Shown piece after piece: positions 1 through 12,186 of a stretch of DNA of 64,000 nt. Within the stretch, counting starts at the first letter, position 1. Each line of letters opens with the position of its first letter. The notes below the pieces were generated by a model. It saw only the letters and a program-made list of their open reading frames with translations. It had not been told where the DNA came from and did not search any database. The DNA comes from Eurosta solidaginis. Taxonomy: Eukaryota; Arthropoda; Insecta; Diptera; Tephritidae. The translations under genes were made by a program, and so were the position numbers. The stretch lies in NCBI RefSeq assembly GCF_040869045.1, contig NC_090319.1, positions 362,407,739-362,471,738 on the forward strand, in the 5' to 3' direction.

Positions 1-862
1 CAGTTCCGTTCGCCCTCTGGAATAGTTTGTAAAATCTCAGCTGCAGGCCATTTCAATGCCACGAGCAGTGCTGCAACTTTATCTTCCGCATTCCAGTTGT
101 TCACTGCTGACGTCTTCTCAAATTGAAGCTTTAATACCTGGAAAGGAACAGATCCATGAAAAGTTGGAGTTTTTACCTTCGGATTACTCGCTGAAATTGC
201 TGCGCGATTTAGTTGCAACTGCTTGATACGTCCTCTCAAAGCATCCACTCGGCCTCGATTTTTTCCTCAAAATGTAAAATTTTTGTATCTTGCGCCGAGG
301 AGATACGTCCTTCTTGCTCTTCCAGTTGAGCAGAGATCCGCGATGATATATGTGCTGAAATTTGCGCCGACATTTCGTATATTCGTGCCTCTTGTGCTTA
401 AACCTTCCCTGCAATACGGTTCTCCTGCGATTCCAGCTGAGATGACATTTGCGACGACATTTCGGATATACGAATTTTCTCTGAATCCATCTTGGTTGCC
501 ATATATATCTTCTGCCCTTCCAGTTGTGATGACATATTTGTGGATATTTGTGATGACATTTCTGTTATGCGTGTTTCCAGGGTTTCCATTTTTGCCGATA
601 TCTGTGATAACAAAGACAATATCACATTATTCTCGCCGCCTATGACTGGACTCGGACTTCCATTCTTCTCTTCAATTTTTGTTGTTGTCTCTTCCCCATC
701 AGGATGAAAGACATCATCATCCACATTAATTCCTTCCGACTCCATAACGTCTCGTATTTGTGCCTGAAGTTCGAGTTTAGTGCCGGTTATATTCAATTCA
801 CGGCTCTCCAACTCCTTCTTCAGTTGCTGGATCCTCAATTCACTCAAATTTGCCATGTCCAA
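1..862 (-). pseudogene. retrotransposon gag, broken (SAP-like N-terminus, coiled coil, capsid start)
   Basis: The frame opens with an ATG at 862 (or two codons later at Met-Ala-Asn). Residues 1-40 look like a SAP helix-loop-helix (Leu-Arg-x2-x-Leu-Lys-x-Glu-Leu spacing). An acidic linker follows, then heptad-like Met/Ser-rich repeats ending at a stop near 398. The open frame at 414-184 lies two bases off the first and resembles a continuation after a frameshift. A TAA at 184-186 is followed in the same frame by capsid-like sequence (KVKTPTFHGS, then a Phe-Glu-Lys, a Trp-Asn and an ALLVALKWPAAEILQTI stretch), typical of Gypsy gag. It therefore carries at least one frameshift and one stop, and is cut by the window edge. 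Confidence 0.75.
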
Positions 863-901
863 GTTGTATTCAAAATCTTCGGAATTTATTCAACAATTCC
901 T

Positions 902-913
902 CTTCTGACACCA
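902..913 (-). other. candidate tRNA primer-binding site
   Basis: TGGTGTCAGAAG on the - strand, 6 nt after the LTR end. TGG is the complement of a tRNA 3' CCA, and the motif resembles the complement of a tRNA-Leu 3' end. That identity is recalled, not checked. Confidence 0.6.
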
Positions 914-919
914 ATCTTC

Positions 920-1382
920 TGCTAACGTTCGAATCACTAGACTGTTGAATAAATAACTCCAATATTGAATAATGCAAAATGGTCTTTATTATAGTACTTC
1001 GCAACTGATAGCTTGCTTAAATCAAACTAATTTTTAGTGCCTCAACTGTTGCTGCTTTTATACTGTTTGATTTCCTCGTTGACATATTTGTAGGCGCTTC
1101 TATTTCTAGAATTTAATAATTAGTTTTCAGCAATAAAATTACCAGCTATAACTACGTTTATAGCTTCCCTTATGCGCGTATATATGTGAGTGATGCTTGG
1201 ACAAATTATTGCCTACTTTTGGGAGTATCTCAGATATATGCATGTGTTTGTGCATATCTCTCCGCTTCTTGTATGTACATGTGTGTAGACATAATGATTG
1301 ACTCATTGTTGTGCATACAAGTTACTGCTTAGTGTTGGCTTAGAGATGATAATATCCCTTAGTGTTGCTAATATTCGTCCCA
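920..1382 (-). repeat. 5' LTR, 463 bp
   Basis: Starts TGGGACGAATATTAGC and ends GTTAGCA on the - strand (TG...CA). It has a TATA-like AGTATAAAAGC and an AATAAA polyadenylation signal followed by a conserved GGAGTTATTTATTCAACAG near its 3' end. The same 19-mer occurs in the solo LTR at about 56660-56680, which shows that the two LTRs are related. The second base pair of the terminus (GG instead of GT) differs from the TGTTACG form at 9004. Confidence 0.82.
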
Positions 1383-1386
1383 ATAT

Positions 1387-3020
1387 ATAATTCTTTTCCG
1401 ATGCTCAAGCTTTGTGCTGTGACTGCAATCATCCTACTCAAGTGTGAGCCAAAAATTACCAAAATTCATATAAATTTATTGATGGGATGTCAATCGGTGC
1501 ATTTGCTATCTCCAATTACCTTCGTTACTAATGAAATATAAAACTACAAACACTACAACAAATTCTAAATTCCATTCCCCATTCTTCCTGTTAACAGAAC
1601 AAAATATCATAAATTTGTGTTTTTTCGTGCTTAAATATTTTTTTTTATTTGTAGTATTTTTATGCTTATGATTTAACATTGAATTGAGTTGCAACGTAAC
1701 CCGATCCTTTGATTTAGCTAACAGCCACCGAAGTTGTGGAAATTCTTAGTTTAACTCTCAGCAAAATCAACAAACGGCTTATACTATTTGGTTTCATTGT
1801 TTCATGATATTTATGTCATGCACAGGTTATGTTGTATTTTTGTAATGAAGCAACAAAAACAGTATGTGCTTATTTTTATCTGAAATGAAGTTGGTTGCTG
1901 ATCTGAATTTCTGCCAATAGTTTGAAGGCTACGTTGCAAAGTGGAGATAGTGTAGGAAATAATAAATTGGAAACGATGTTATAAAAAAAAAAATTTAAAC
2001 AAAAAGCCGAGCAGGATTTTACAAAATGATTTTATTTAAATCTTCGAAGGTTTGCGGAACTCTAAGTTTCATATCTATAGTACAGATATACACATAGAAT
2101 TTATTTATTTATTCGAAGACCTTGCCTCTTCTTGAATCAAAACTAAAATACTTGAAAAAATTGTGTGAAAAACTGGTTATATCAAAAGAATGTCATTGTT
2201 TTTATAAAAATCTTGAGGGCAACGCTTTACCCAAACCCAATATTTCAGAAGATTCTGATTCTGATGAGAATAACTAGTTCTAAGTTTGCAATAATATCTT
2301 AAATAAAAACACATTAGTGTTTATGAAATTGAATTGAATGTATAACTTTTTCATGTACATATATACTTTCGATAAGTCGAAGCCGCGGATGTTTTCCCAA
2401 GTACTGTGATGCTCCGAATCCGAATCCGCCAACAGAATTGGCCTAGCAGGTATTGGCTTGGTGCTAACATTATTTAAAAATTAATTTGCAGTATTTTTTT
2501 AAATGTTTTGAGGTTAAGGCCATACCATGACCACTTGGGCCAATTCTTATAGCGAATTTGGATTCAGCTCATCAAAATGTATAGAAAACATGAGTCGGAT
2601 TACCTGATCCGACTACTTTAAATTTTTTTGTATAGCTGTGTTAACCAAAAATTAGATCAGTTTTTAAAATTTTTGTTCTGCCAGAAAAATGAATGTGCTA
2701 AATCTCGGAAAAGAGAAGGGATGCGAGCAGAGCAATTATCGCAGTTGAAAGAGCATAGTGTGGGTTTCATATGTAGATACACTTTTACATTAGAAACTAA
2801 TTCTTCTAATTTTGAGGAAGCAATCAACTTTGAAACTCGATTTCCCAACATTTTCATTTTGGCACATTCATTCTTCTGGCCAGCGGGCGACGATACTGCT
2901 CTTTACAATGACAAGCCATCTGCCATAATAAAGCAATTCACCTTATTAAATAGAACCAAGTATGTGGAACAGTCGACTGCAAACTAAACTGGAATGCGCA
3001 CATCGAGAAGTCGATACGGA
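1387..3020. other. AT-rich DNA without a supportable gene
   Basis: Mostly AT-rich sequence. A perfect 8-bp-stem hairpin (AGTCGGAT / ATCCGACT) sits at about 2591-2612. A short inverted repeat around GAATGAATGTGC lies near 2680-2710 and 2860-2885. The 119-codon open frame at 2628-2987 spans that inverted repeat and has no recognisable domain. Confidence 0.5.
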
Positions 3021-3695
3021 AAGAGAGTGGATGCTATGGCTGCATGAACCCCAGCGGGTTAGGGGGCTTAGAATATACCCACGGTAGGTATGCCTGTTGT
3101 AAGAGGCGACTAAAATACCAAATTTATTCAAGGGGTTGTGTAGCGCAACCCTCTCAACGGGTTGCCAGCGTAACATAAAGCTTCTCCAACGGCATTGTCA
3201 ACCTCATCTACCCGTGGGGAATCATGTTTCATTAACAGCCGAGGCTCTGGCGACCCCAAGTTCCTCATGAAACTAGGGAGTGGGTAGGGGGGTGGCCTAG
3301 GGGGTTTAATATTGTCATATAAATCTTTCCCGAGATGGTCGGGCTAGTACCTTAATGATGCGTTGTTACCGGAACGTACCGGATCTATATCCGGCAAAGG
3401 GCCATCAACATCGATAGCACTCCCCAAAGCCTTCGGTGCATTCCCATGTATTCCTAAATGCCCTGGGACCTGCCCTGTGATAGATGTATGCTTCTCCCTA
3501 TCCCGATTCTCTCCAAAAACTGCTTACACTCTAACAAGCATTTAGATAGATGCTGTACTATGCCTTAATTACTGCTTGACTGTCAATAAAAAAGTTAACA
3601 CGGTTACAGCTTAAGCTATTATCTTCCAGGGTTTCCACTGCATTGGTTACGGCTAATATTTCCGCAAGCAGAAAAGCTATAATCACTTTTATATG
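3020..3695 (-). pseudogene. non-LTR retrotransposon 3' end: RNase H domain and 3' tail
   Basis: On the - strand from about 3695 the translation reads LLAEILAVTNAVE, then FFIDSQAVIKA (the DSQ of RNase H). After frame changes follows a PGHLGIHGN box typical of RNase H in R1/LOA/I-type LINEs. The sequence then passes through a conserved tail containing 'cccgaccatctcggg' and 'ggcgactaaaata'. The same tail in opposite orientation is at about 14440-14560. Stops and frameshifts make it a pseudogene. The clade within LINEs is uncertain. Confidence 0.65.
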
Positions 3696-3699
3696 AAAA

Positions 3700-5700
3700 T
3701 TTGATATACTTAGTTATTCTTAAATTGCTCTTGTATACCCATTAATATTATTTTGGAAATCTAAATATTTGAAAAATATGCATATTTCTATTCGGAATTC
3801 AGAACACATACGACCCTAACTTGAATATAACAACTTCTTCTAATCTGCGACGTCTATACTGTTTGGTGATGCTATCAAAGTCCTACAAAAGTCCACAGTC
3901 ATATTAGTTCACCAAGTCCGCCTAATATAAATAGCACATTGGGAATTTCTTAACTTTGTATTTTTATCTTCCCAAAAATGTGGTTCTGTTCTTAGGGGGA
4001 TCCATAAATTATGTCACGCAAACTTTAATGAAGGAACGGAAATATGACTGAAAAGTAGAACTTAAACCATCATTTCAAGCTCCATTTGTTAGTTTGCGAG
4101 GTCACTTTCCATTATTTTATTAACTATGATGCGGTTAAGTGTTAAAGCGAAGAAATGCGCGCAAAAATGTTTATGTATTCCAAACTAAATGTTCGGGTAG
4201 CATACTTTTTTTGTGGATAAGTTGGTGTACAATGAAAGTGTACTTGAAAGGAGAGGTGGTATAAGGTCAACAGCCTTAACGTCATTTGATCTTATGCCCA
4301 CCTCTTATGGCCACATAGTCATAAAAAATTAAGGAAATGTTCCGCTTTTCTGCCCAAAGCGTATAAAGCTTTAAGCACACACCCCTCGATGCACGCTTTC
4401 CAGTTCCATTTTAAATCAGCTGTTAGCACCGAATACTTTGCAATAGGTTATAGCGGAAGTTGCTGACCATTTAGTCTTGGCATTTTATTTGAGATAATTT
4501 GACCGTCTTCATAAAGAGAACTAAGTGCGTATTATGCGAATTTAGATTTGTCTGTCTATCTTCTTAGTCTTTTCTAACTTATCATGATTTCATTCATTAT
4601 GAAAGGGACCCGAAAATAGAAGCTTCATATCATCAGTGTTGCATAATCGATTTTTCTGAAACATAGACATATTTTAAGTCGTTCGAAAAAGGTTCATATG
4701 ACATAAATCCTTTTTCAATTCCAGCCAATTGGAAGATATGCTCACCATATTTTGACAAATTCGTGAAGTAACCTTGCATTGTCTCATTAAAAGACTTGGT
4801 TTAAAATTTAGGTCTTGAAACGTAATAATTTCAGAAGATTTTATAAAAAAATGTAAGGTAGTATTTTTTTTAACTTTTTGAAAAATTATTTCAGAAATTT
4901 TTATTAAAAAATAGTAATTTAAAACTATATAAGCTAAGTGAAAAGATTTTCCCCCAAGGTATTCAAAAAGTTACTCCAAATAATATTGCTGAAATTCTTT
5001 TAAGTCCAAATTACCCAACAGCTTAGGAGCAAAATCTAGGCAAGACAATCTTGCCTAGTATACCGAATTTCAAGCAAATAGATTATACGTGATCCATCGG
5101 TAGGGTGAGTTGTCGCGGAAGGCTCCTTATTTATATGATATATTGGATTGGTATCCATACTTTTAACAGCAATTGGCAAATTATTTTAAATATCGAACTA
5201 TCCGTTATCTAATAAAACAAATCTTCCCAATGCGGCACATTCAAGCTGCTTTTGTTAAAACTTTGCATAAAATAAAATTTAAATCACCTTTGGGAGTTAA
5301 TATTACTTTCTAAACGCAAATACATCAGCTGAGCCTAAAGCCTATGGAGCATAAGATATACTCGTAATTTATTCATTTTGTACATATTATTATTTTTGAA
5401 CGAAGTACATTTTGGTGGTAATGAATGAAATGCGGAAATACAAGCCAATTTAACCCAACAGGCCCTTGCAAGGATGTATTTGCAAAATTATCGGTACAAG
5501 GCCTGCTTACATTGAAGGCGGTGATTTTTTAATCATAACAACAATAAAATAAAGCTTTATGGCGAACGTAGTGGAGTACTGGCTACTTGATTACATTGAA
5601 CGCGCGCGGTGTGTTTGAACCAGTCATAACCAAAGTAAAAAATACAATAATAAAAAATGTAAACCAAATGGATAATGTAAAATAAAACAAGTTTAAAAGA
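3700..5700. other. AT-rich DNA with a hairpin; no gene seen
   Basis: No coding region or known repeat is recognised. A strong short inverted repeat lies at about 4251-4308 (AGAGGTGGTATAAGGTCA against TGATCTTATGCCCACCTCT), with a loop of about 20 nt. Confidence 0.5.
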
Positions 5701-5724
5701 AATCAAGCCAATGAAAAAAACAAA

Positions 5725-5818
5725 TAAAATAAAAATAAAATAAAATAAAATAAAATAAAATAAAATGAAATAAAATAAAATAAAATAAAACAAAATAAAA
5801 TAAAATTTAATTAAATTA
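5725..5818. repeat. (AAAAT)n microsatellite, left part
   Basis: A pentanucleotide tract with few interruptions. A second block of the same repeat lies on the other side of the GTCC-core element, at about 6862-6912. Open frames through it (the IFYFILF type) are artefacts. Confidence 0.9.
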
Positions 5819-5854
5819 AATACAATAAAATTAAATCAAATCAAACTAAATTAT

Positions 5855-6861
5855 ACTTAATTCGTATTGAATTATGACACTTTTTTCATTTTTCGTAATT
5901 TTCGATATCCAAAAAGAGGGCGTGGTCATAGTCGGATTTTTTATACCAAGATAAAGTGAGTTCAGATAAGTACGCGAACTATGTTTAGTACGAATATATC
6001 TATTTTTGCTAAAGTTATCGTGTTAATGGCCGAGCGGAAAGACAGACGGTGGACTGTGTAAAAAAACTGGGCGTGGCTTCAACCGATTTCGGCTATGTTC
6101 ACAGAAAACAGTTATCGTCATAGAATCTATGCCCCTACTTAATTTCACAAATTTTTGTTCGACTTATGGCACTAAAAGTATTCTAGACAAATTAAATGAA
6201 AAAGGGTGGAGCCACGCCCATTTTAAAATTTTCTTTTATTTTTGTATCTTGTTGCACCATATCATTACTGATATAATTTACTTAACTATATACTATAAAA
6301 ATATTGAATTTTTTGTAAAAATTTGGCTTTTACATTTTTTTTTTTAAAGTGGGCGTATTCGTCATCTGATTTTGCTAATTTTTATATGGAACACATATAG
6401 TAACACATATAAAACTCTTAAATTACCTTCTTTTAAAAGTGGGCGGTGCCACGTCCATTGTCCGAAATTTTACTAATTTTCTATTCTGCGTCATAAGATC
6501 AACCCACCTACCAAGTTTGATCGCTTTATCCGTTTTTGGTAGTGAATTATCGCACTTCTTCGGTTTTTCGAAATTTTCGATATCGAAAAAGTGGGCGTAG
6601 TTATAGTCCGATTTCCTTCATTTTAAGTAGCGATCTGACATGCATGCCCAGAAACCTACATACCAAATTTTATCATGATACCTCAAAACTTACTCAAGTT
6701 ATCGTGATAACAGACAGACGGACGGACGGACGGACGGGCATGGCTAAATGAATTTCTTTTTTCGCCCAGATCATATCTATTTCAATTAGTTTATGCCGTT
6801 ACGGATTACCGGTATGCGAACAAAATTAATGTACTCTGGGAGCTCTGCTCAGCTGAGTATA
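5855..6861 (-). mobile_element. GTCC-core interspersed repeat (Helentron-INE/mini-me-like), 3'-truncated
   Basis: On the - strand it begins TATACTCAGCTGAGCAGAGCTC at 6861, as do the copies at 20956 and 41075 (+). The (GTCC)n core lies at 6714-6738, followed by the GATAACTTGAG and CCACGCCCACTTTT motifs. It lacks the 130-bp satellite and the 3' hairpin found in longer copies. It sits between two blocks of (AAAAT)n. Confidence 0.75.
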
Positions 6862-6912
6862 ATAAAATAAAATAAAATAAAATAAAATAAAATAAAATAA
6901 AATAAAATAAAA
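6862..6912. repeat. (AAAAT)n microsatellite, right part
   Basis: About ten units of AATAA-type pentamer directly abutting the 5' end of the GTCC-core element. Confidence 0.9.
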
Positions 6913-9003
6913 TTAATCTAAATAAAATTAGATAGCAGGGCGAGGGAAAATTGAGGGTATGAGGGAAAAATAGAGGTGGAGGGAAATAAGAATGAGGGGC
7001 TGTTAGAGATGGTGATTAAAAATATGGCTTTAAAAAGGGGAGAGAGAAAAGTGGGGACAATTTTTAAATACTCGAGTGCCAAATTTCGATGAGAACAAAA
7101 TTTGCGGGGTCCTTTGTTAATAAAACTGAAAAGTAAAAACTTAACTTTTTCTATTACCGAGAAGAATGAAATATTCCCCACGATGGGCGAATTTGTGCTC
7201 TACTTTAATACTCTTCTTTTTTACAATTCTTGGCATGGGAGCTTTTTCCAATGAAATCTCCGCTTTAATTAATTTGCCACACTACACACGAAATACGTTG
7301 CGTGCGTCTACTATTATCGTTAAAGTTGTAAATTTTATTATGACAAAATTACAGCAATGCTGTTGTTAGTGCACCAAATGCAAAGCTAATGTAGTGTAAG
7401 TGAGGTAGAGGTGCTGGGTAACGCTTCCGCTTATAGCCTATAATTTCGTACAAAAAACCAATTTAACAAATACAAACAAATCACAAAAGCGCATAGTTTA
7501 TTTGAATGAACAACGAGGCACAACGCCACCAAAGTCCATACATAGTTTTATGTCAAAGGAATATGTGCCAAAAGTATAGTATGTATTTAAAAATTCTTGT
7601 ATATATTTGTGATAATGGCGCGTTTGGTTTGTTTACTTCGATGTATTCGTTTTACTCTGCTAACATACGCACTTACTATGAATGCTTATGTAAACTTTTT
7701 ATGTAAGTGCACTTCAGCTCGGCAAACATACATTTCGACATACAATCAGAGCATATATTTTCATGATGGCATTAGTGGTGCCACTTTAAATATCCTTGCA
7801 TGCTGGTGTAGTGCTTCAACAAGCCCACCAGTGGTGTTACAGGAAACAACGCAAACATGAACTCACTCATGAAATAAATTCGCATACTTCTTATGCATAC
7901 CCGAGAATATACATAGGTATGAGGGTATGTCAATATATAAACAATGAAATGCGTGTTATGCTTTGTTTTATAAAGGCCCTTATAGGTCCAATGCTGGTCC
8001 TAAATTTTTTCTTTTGATTCTTCTGTTACGAATCTCCCTATGGCGTCGTAATGTCAAAATTATTGCACACTTTAAAATTTATTTTCGTAATTTATGGGTT
8101 AATGGGAGCTTATAATGCGTTAATGGGCTGCACAAACGTTCACGTGTTATATGTATATGTATACGGCACATACGGGCTTACATATGTTTATCCGACATAA
8201 AAATCGAAATTACTGAGACTTTTATTATTATTTTAAGAAATTAGGTGTAGTATTATTTTTTTGCTTAGACAGTTAAGCTAATGTATGTATGCTGGAAAAG
8301 CACAAAAACTATGTAACCAAAAAAAATGCCGAATAAAATATTAGGAGGCAAGAGTTTCATACTGTTGTTTCGACTCCTCAAAATATAATAGCTTACATAT
8401 TTTTTTGGCTTCACTGGTCCTCCGGCCAGCATAAGTAATGATGACTCGATAAAGCAATACATTCTAATTCCCAACAATATTCTCTTTCAAGTTAGAGGCC
8501 GAAATTAAATAAAAAGTTTTAGGTATATCGGAATGCGTTCTGTATTTTTAACAGGTTTTTAACACAAACTCCTAATTTTTGATTCATGAAGAACTTTGAT
8601 AATAAAAGTAAAAAGAAAGCATAGCAAAGCGCCCTAATGCTCAAATACATATGAACGCACGAGGAAGTTGTTGCGTAAGATTTTAAATTTGACCATGGTA
8701 GGCTTTGAGCTTGCTCTTTGTAAAATCTGTAAAATTATTTGCCCTCCATGCTTAATTCTCTTTGTCGTGGTTACGTTTATATGTATGTGTGTGTATTGGC
8801 AGTACACAATTTAAATACCATTGATAATGATTTCGTTGCAAATAACTTTGAAGCATTAACAACTTTACAGACATTTCATGTAAGTAATAAAATTTACATT
8901 TTGGTGGATTCGTTAAATAAAAGACGTAAATTAACTTAAATCGCGATGCTGACAACAGCATTTCCTCTCAGTTGAATTTTGTGCAAGTGTTGTGTTAAGA
9001 TAT
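6913..9003. other. AT-rich DNA without a supportable gene
   Basis: A purine-rich stretch (about 6930-7080) is followed by ordinary AT-rich sequence. Short open frames show no domain, splice context or codon structure that I can support. Confidence 0.45.
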
Positions 9004-9280
9004 TGTTACGAATATTAGCCAAACTAAGGGGTGCTGCTATCTCTGAACCGATGCTAAACAGTGATATCATGCACATCCATAGATCAATCATCAGATATAT
9101 GCACGTGTTTGTGCATTGATTCTCCGCTGCTCGTACACGTACATGGTACATATGTGTAGACGCAATTATTGTTTTGTTTATGTAGATACATAATGATTGA
9201 TCTATGGATGTGCATGATATCACTGTTTAGCATCGGTTTAGAGATAGCAGCACCCCTTAGTTTTGCTAATATTCGTAACA
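9004..9280. mobile_element. palindromic insertion built from two LTR 5' ends, ATAT target duplication
   Basis: Both ends read TGTTACGAATATTAGC inward. The inverted arms are about 87 bp with only a few mismatches. Read on the - strand, the sequence is a normal Gypsy LTR 5' part (about 190 bp, similar to 1382-1200) followed directly by the inverted first 87 bp of the same LTR. ATAT flanks it on both sides (9000-9003 and 9281-9284). Confidence 0.85.
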
Positions 9281-9284
9281 ATAT

Positions 9285-10030
9285 CTTATTTTTTAATCAA
9301 ACCAAAAAATTTGTGCCAGTGTGTTATGAATATCATCAAGACCTTCCTTTGCATGAGTGAGTTTCGCACGCAAGATCGAAGTCTATGCAATTTAAATAAA
9401 GTGGGGCTGTGGCACCTCTCTCCAGAACCATTCCAATAAACCCTCACAAATTTGAATCTGTTTGACCTACACAAATGTTTTTTTGAATATGGGTCATACA
9501 TATTTAGGTACTGGCAGTAGCCGAAAACAAAGACGAAAGTTCGGTCAGTCGGTAAGTGAAACTCGACAGAAAGGTATACATAGTTTCGAGCGTTGTCTTT
9601 AGAAGTTGTATGCTATGCGGACCCGAATAATAACAATAGCGGTGGCAGATGGCAAGGAATGGAAAGGAAAGGAAGGAAGTGGCAAGGAAAGATAGGAATC
9701 AAAAATCGAAGAAATAACGCTTTTCCAAAACTAATTATGCGATTTATTGAAAATAAGTAAATCGCTACCACCTTATTTTTGAGACCTTTTAATGCGGTAA
9801 TATTTTCTCCAGGAAGATTCCTGGACAACAATCGTACAAAATGGTGCGATTTGCTTGAAATATGGCTCTTGGAAACATCTTAATAATTGTGATGTATTTC
9901 GTTCCGGATAGCGCATTCTATGATTTCCTTAAAACCTGGTAGATCGGAAACTTCTTGCCTAGGTTAATATTTGGAATAGTTTTTTCGTAACGCGGTTAAC
10001 ACGAAATTTATTATGCAACTATAGATTGAT
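9285..10030. other. AT-rich DNA; no gene seen
   Basis: Contains a GGAAAGGAA-type purine run near 9655-9690 and nothing else that I recognise. Confidence 0.45.
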
Positions 10031-10036
10031 ATATTT

Positions 10037-10450
10037 TTGAGAAGTAGACCGGGGACCAGCTTCCCACGGCAGCCAATTATGTGTGCCGGAGCGCCCCTTC
10101 CACAAACTGTCATCCTCCCAGCAGATCCTTGCAGCGAGACTCCTACATTTTCTCCTGTTCCGGGAAGGTGTTTAAATCAATCCCAGTACAGAGAAATGGT
10201 TTTAATGCGTGTGCCGGAAATGAATACACACATTCGCCAATCCCGTCACTTCCACAAGTCTTTCGTGCCTCCCCACTATCCACCCGAATCTCCGCTTTTC
10301 AGCAAGCCACAGCAAGTACCCGCTGCTGCTTGCGTCCCATGGCTCCGTTAGCTCACACGGCCGCTCCAAGCCACAGTTACAACTTCCGTAGCATGGTAAG
10401 TAGCAATTCGAGCAACAGTTCGTGCCCTCGTCTTCTCCCCCTTTTTTGCA
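10037..10450 (+). pseudogene. possible LINE open-frame fragment (Pro/Ser/Cys-rich)
   Basis: A GC-richer block in AT-rich surroundings, with two overlapping open frames. One begins near RPGTSFPRQPIMCAG. The composition and the wording 'cggggaccagcttcccacggcagccaattatg' resemble the 5' region of dipteran LINEs as I remember them, but I see no zinc knuckle or catalytic motif. The assignment is weak. Confidence 0.32.
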
Positions 10451-10455
10451 CAAGC

Positions 10456-11225
10456 AAACGAGTAGGTTTGTTATCGATGAGTTATTGGCTTGTTATCGAC
10501 GGGTTACCGGCGAGTTATCCATTTCTTGTCGAATACATATCGGTTTATTATGGGTGTGTTCTCGACCAAGGGCACCGATTTATCAATTTGTTATTGAAAA
10601 GTTGTCCATTTACTATCGGAAATTTACTGGTTTGTTAAAAGGCATGTTATCGATTTGTTTTCAAATTTATCGGAAACTTTTCAATATGTTGGCGAAAAGT
10701 TATAGGTTTTCATCGAAACTCCATGGATGTCCTTTCGAAAAGTTATCGATATGTTTTCAATAAGTTTACCAATGAAAAGTTAGCGATTACTCAATGAAAA
10801 GTTATCACTGTTTTATCAAAATGTTGCCAATTTTTTTGGAAAATATATTGATTTGTTATGGAAAAGTTATCGATGCGTTATCGAAAATTATTATCGAAAA
10901 AATATCGCCTATTCATAGAAAAGTTGTCTATGTGTTATTAAAAAACTATCGAGTTGTTATCGGAAAGTTTAAAATTTTTGTATTTGAAAAGTTATATATT
11001 TGGTATCAAAAAGTTATCGATTTCTTATCAGAGTGCAACCGACTTATTATCGGCATGTTATCGATTTGTTATCGACGCCTCATTCGTTATGAAACAGATC
11101 ACGATGTATAAATATAAAATCGATAACACATCCATTATCCATCGATAACTGGGAGTAACAAGTCGATAACAAACAGATAACTCCATGATAATAGATAATT
11201 TCGATATCGATAAGAAAACAATAGC
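10456..11225. repeat. degenerate minisatellite rich in TTATCGAT
   Basis: An irregular tandem repeat of about 12 and 24 bp of the type GAAAAGTTATCGATTTGT. The orientation switches near 11120: TTATCGA on the left, TCGATAA on the right. The core TATCGAT matches half or all of the insect DRE (TATCGATA, bound by DREF), and CGATA is the BEAF-32 core. Binding is inference only. Confidence 0.75.
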
Positions 11226-11885
11226 TTTTCGGTGTCGATTGTTATCAATGCCAAGACGACGAAGCTGTTCTCAATAACACCGAAACTAATTGTTTGTTTT
11301 CTAGACGTCCACCTGTACGTTTACACATGGAGCTCACGTATACAACGCTAAGTATAAAAACTTAAGACGAATATACGGGCTTCCTGGTGAATTTTAAAGC
11401 CTCTGATAAAATTCCAAAATGAAAGCACAAACGAGTTTACAGCCACAGAGTTTACAGTCGCAGAAACGACTTGATGTGTACATATATAAATTCGATATGT
11501 ACCTACAGCTACTATACGACATGGCGTATGAGTAACTATTTATATCAGTTTTGGTATCTTATTCTGCTCGGAAATGTGAAGCAATAATGGCTACTTGTTA
11601 AAAACACAAAATAATTGTTTCATTTCCTGTTTATGAAACGCACATACAACCTCACTGTAAATACTTCCAACAACTGCTGGTGTGTTTTTAATAGCGATCG
11701 TAATTTTAATCTTATTTTCTTTCACGTTTTAAAGCTTGCGTTAACTACAGACAAATCTGGTTTAGCTGATACAGTTACTTCTTGGTATTGTATAAATATT
11801 TGCTCTGAAAAAATATAAAATAAAACAAAACGTTAACACTAGACAACAACATGCAGAGAAACTGAAATAAAGATGCCGATGTGTG
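11226..11885. other. AT-rich DNA; no gene seen
   Basis: No recognisable coding or repeat structure apart from short poly-A tracts. Confidence 0.4.
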
Positions 11886-12186
11886 CATTAGGGTGGGTCA
11901 CTTATTTTAATCTAAAAAAAAAAACTATAAATTAATTTAGTTTAAAAATTCTAAAAAACCTTACTTACTTAAAGTAAAAGGATCTGAGTCCAAAAACTCA
12001 ACCAACGATCTACGGAAAGACCTAATTAGAGCATATGAAATTTCCTTATATCAAAGCATAATATAGTTATACATGTTTAGGTTGCACTGAATTATTTGTC
12101 CCTTAGCGCTAGCTGGGTAATAGTTTTCGCATTCCAGTCACGTAGATTTCATTTTTTTTTACCTAAAAAAATGTCCCACCTTAATG
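11886..12186. mobile_element. MITE-like element with CATTAGGGTGGG ends
   Basis: Left end CATTAGGGTGGGTCA. Right end reads inward CATTAAGGTGGGACA. About 300 bp, AT-rich inside, no coding. The terminal motif recurs at 16931 and 35567 (ACATTAGGGTG), which suggests one family. Confidence 0.55.

Larger units (their letters stand above)
1..1382 (-). mobile_element. Gypsy-type LTR retrotransposon, 5' end (LTR, primer site, start of gag)
   Basis: Reading on the - strand: a 5' LTR (1382-920), a 6-nt gap, a primer-binding site, then a gag frame that runs off the window start. The LTR is preceded by ATAT (1383-1386), the usual Gypsy-class target. Its relatives here are the solo LTR at 56098 and the palindrome at 9004. 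Only the 5' part is visible. The gag frame is broken, so this copy is defective. Confidence 0.82.

Noticed and set aside
2628..2987. 119-codon open frame as a host gene
   Set aside because: It spans an internal inverted repeat, has no domain, and its flanks look like repeat DNA.
5557..5793. Phe/Ile/Leu-rich membrane-like protein
   Set aside because: It is the translation of an (AAAAT)n microsatellite.
10081..10638. 185-codon open frame as a gene
   Set aside because: It runs from a LINE-like GC-rich block into the TATCGAT minisatellite; the tail is repeat translation.
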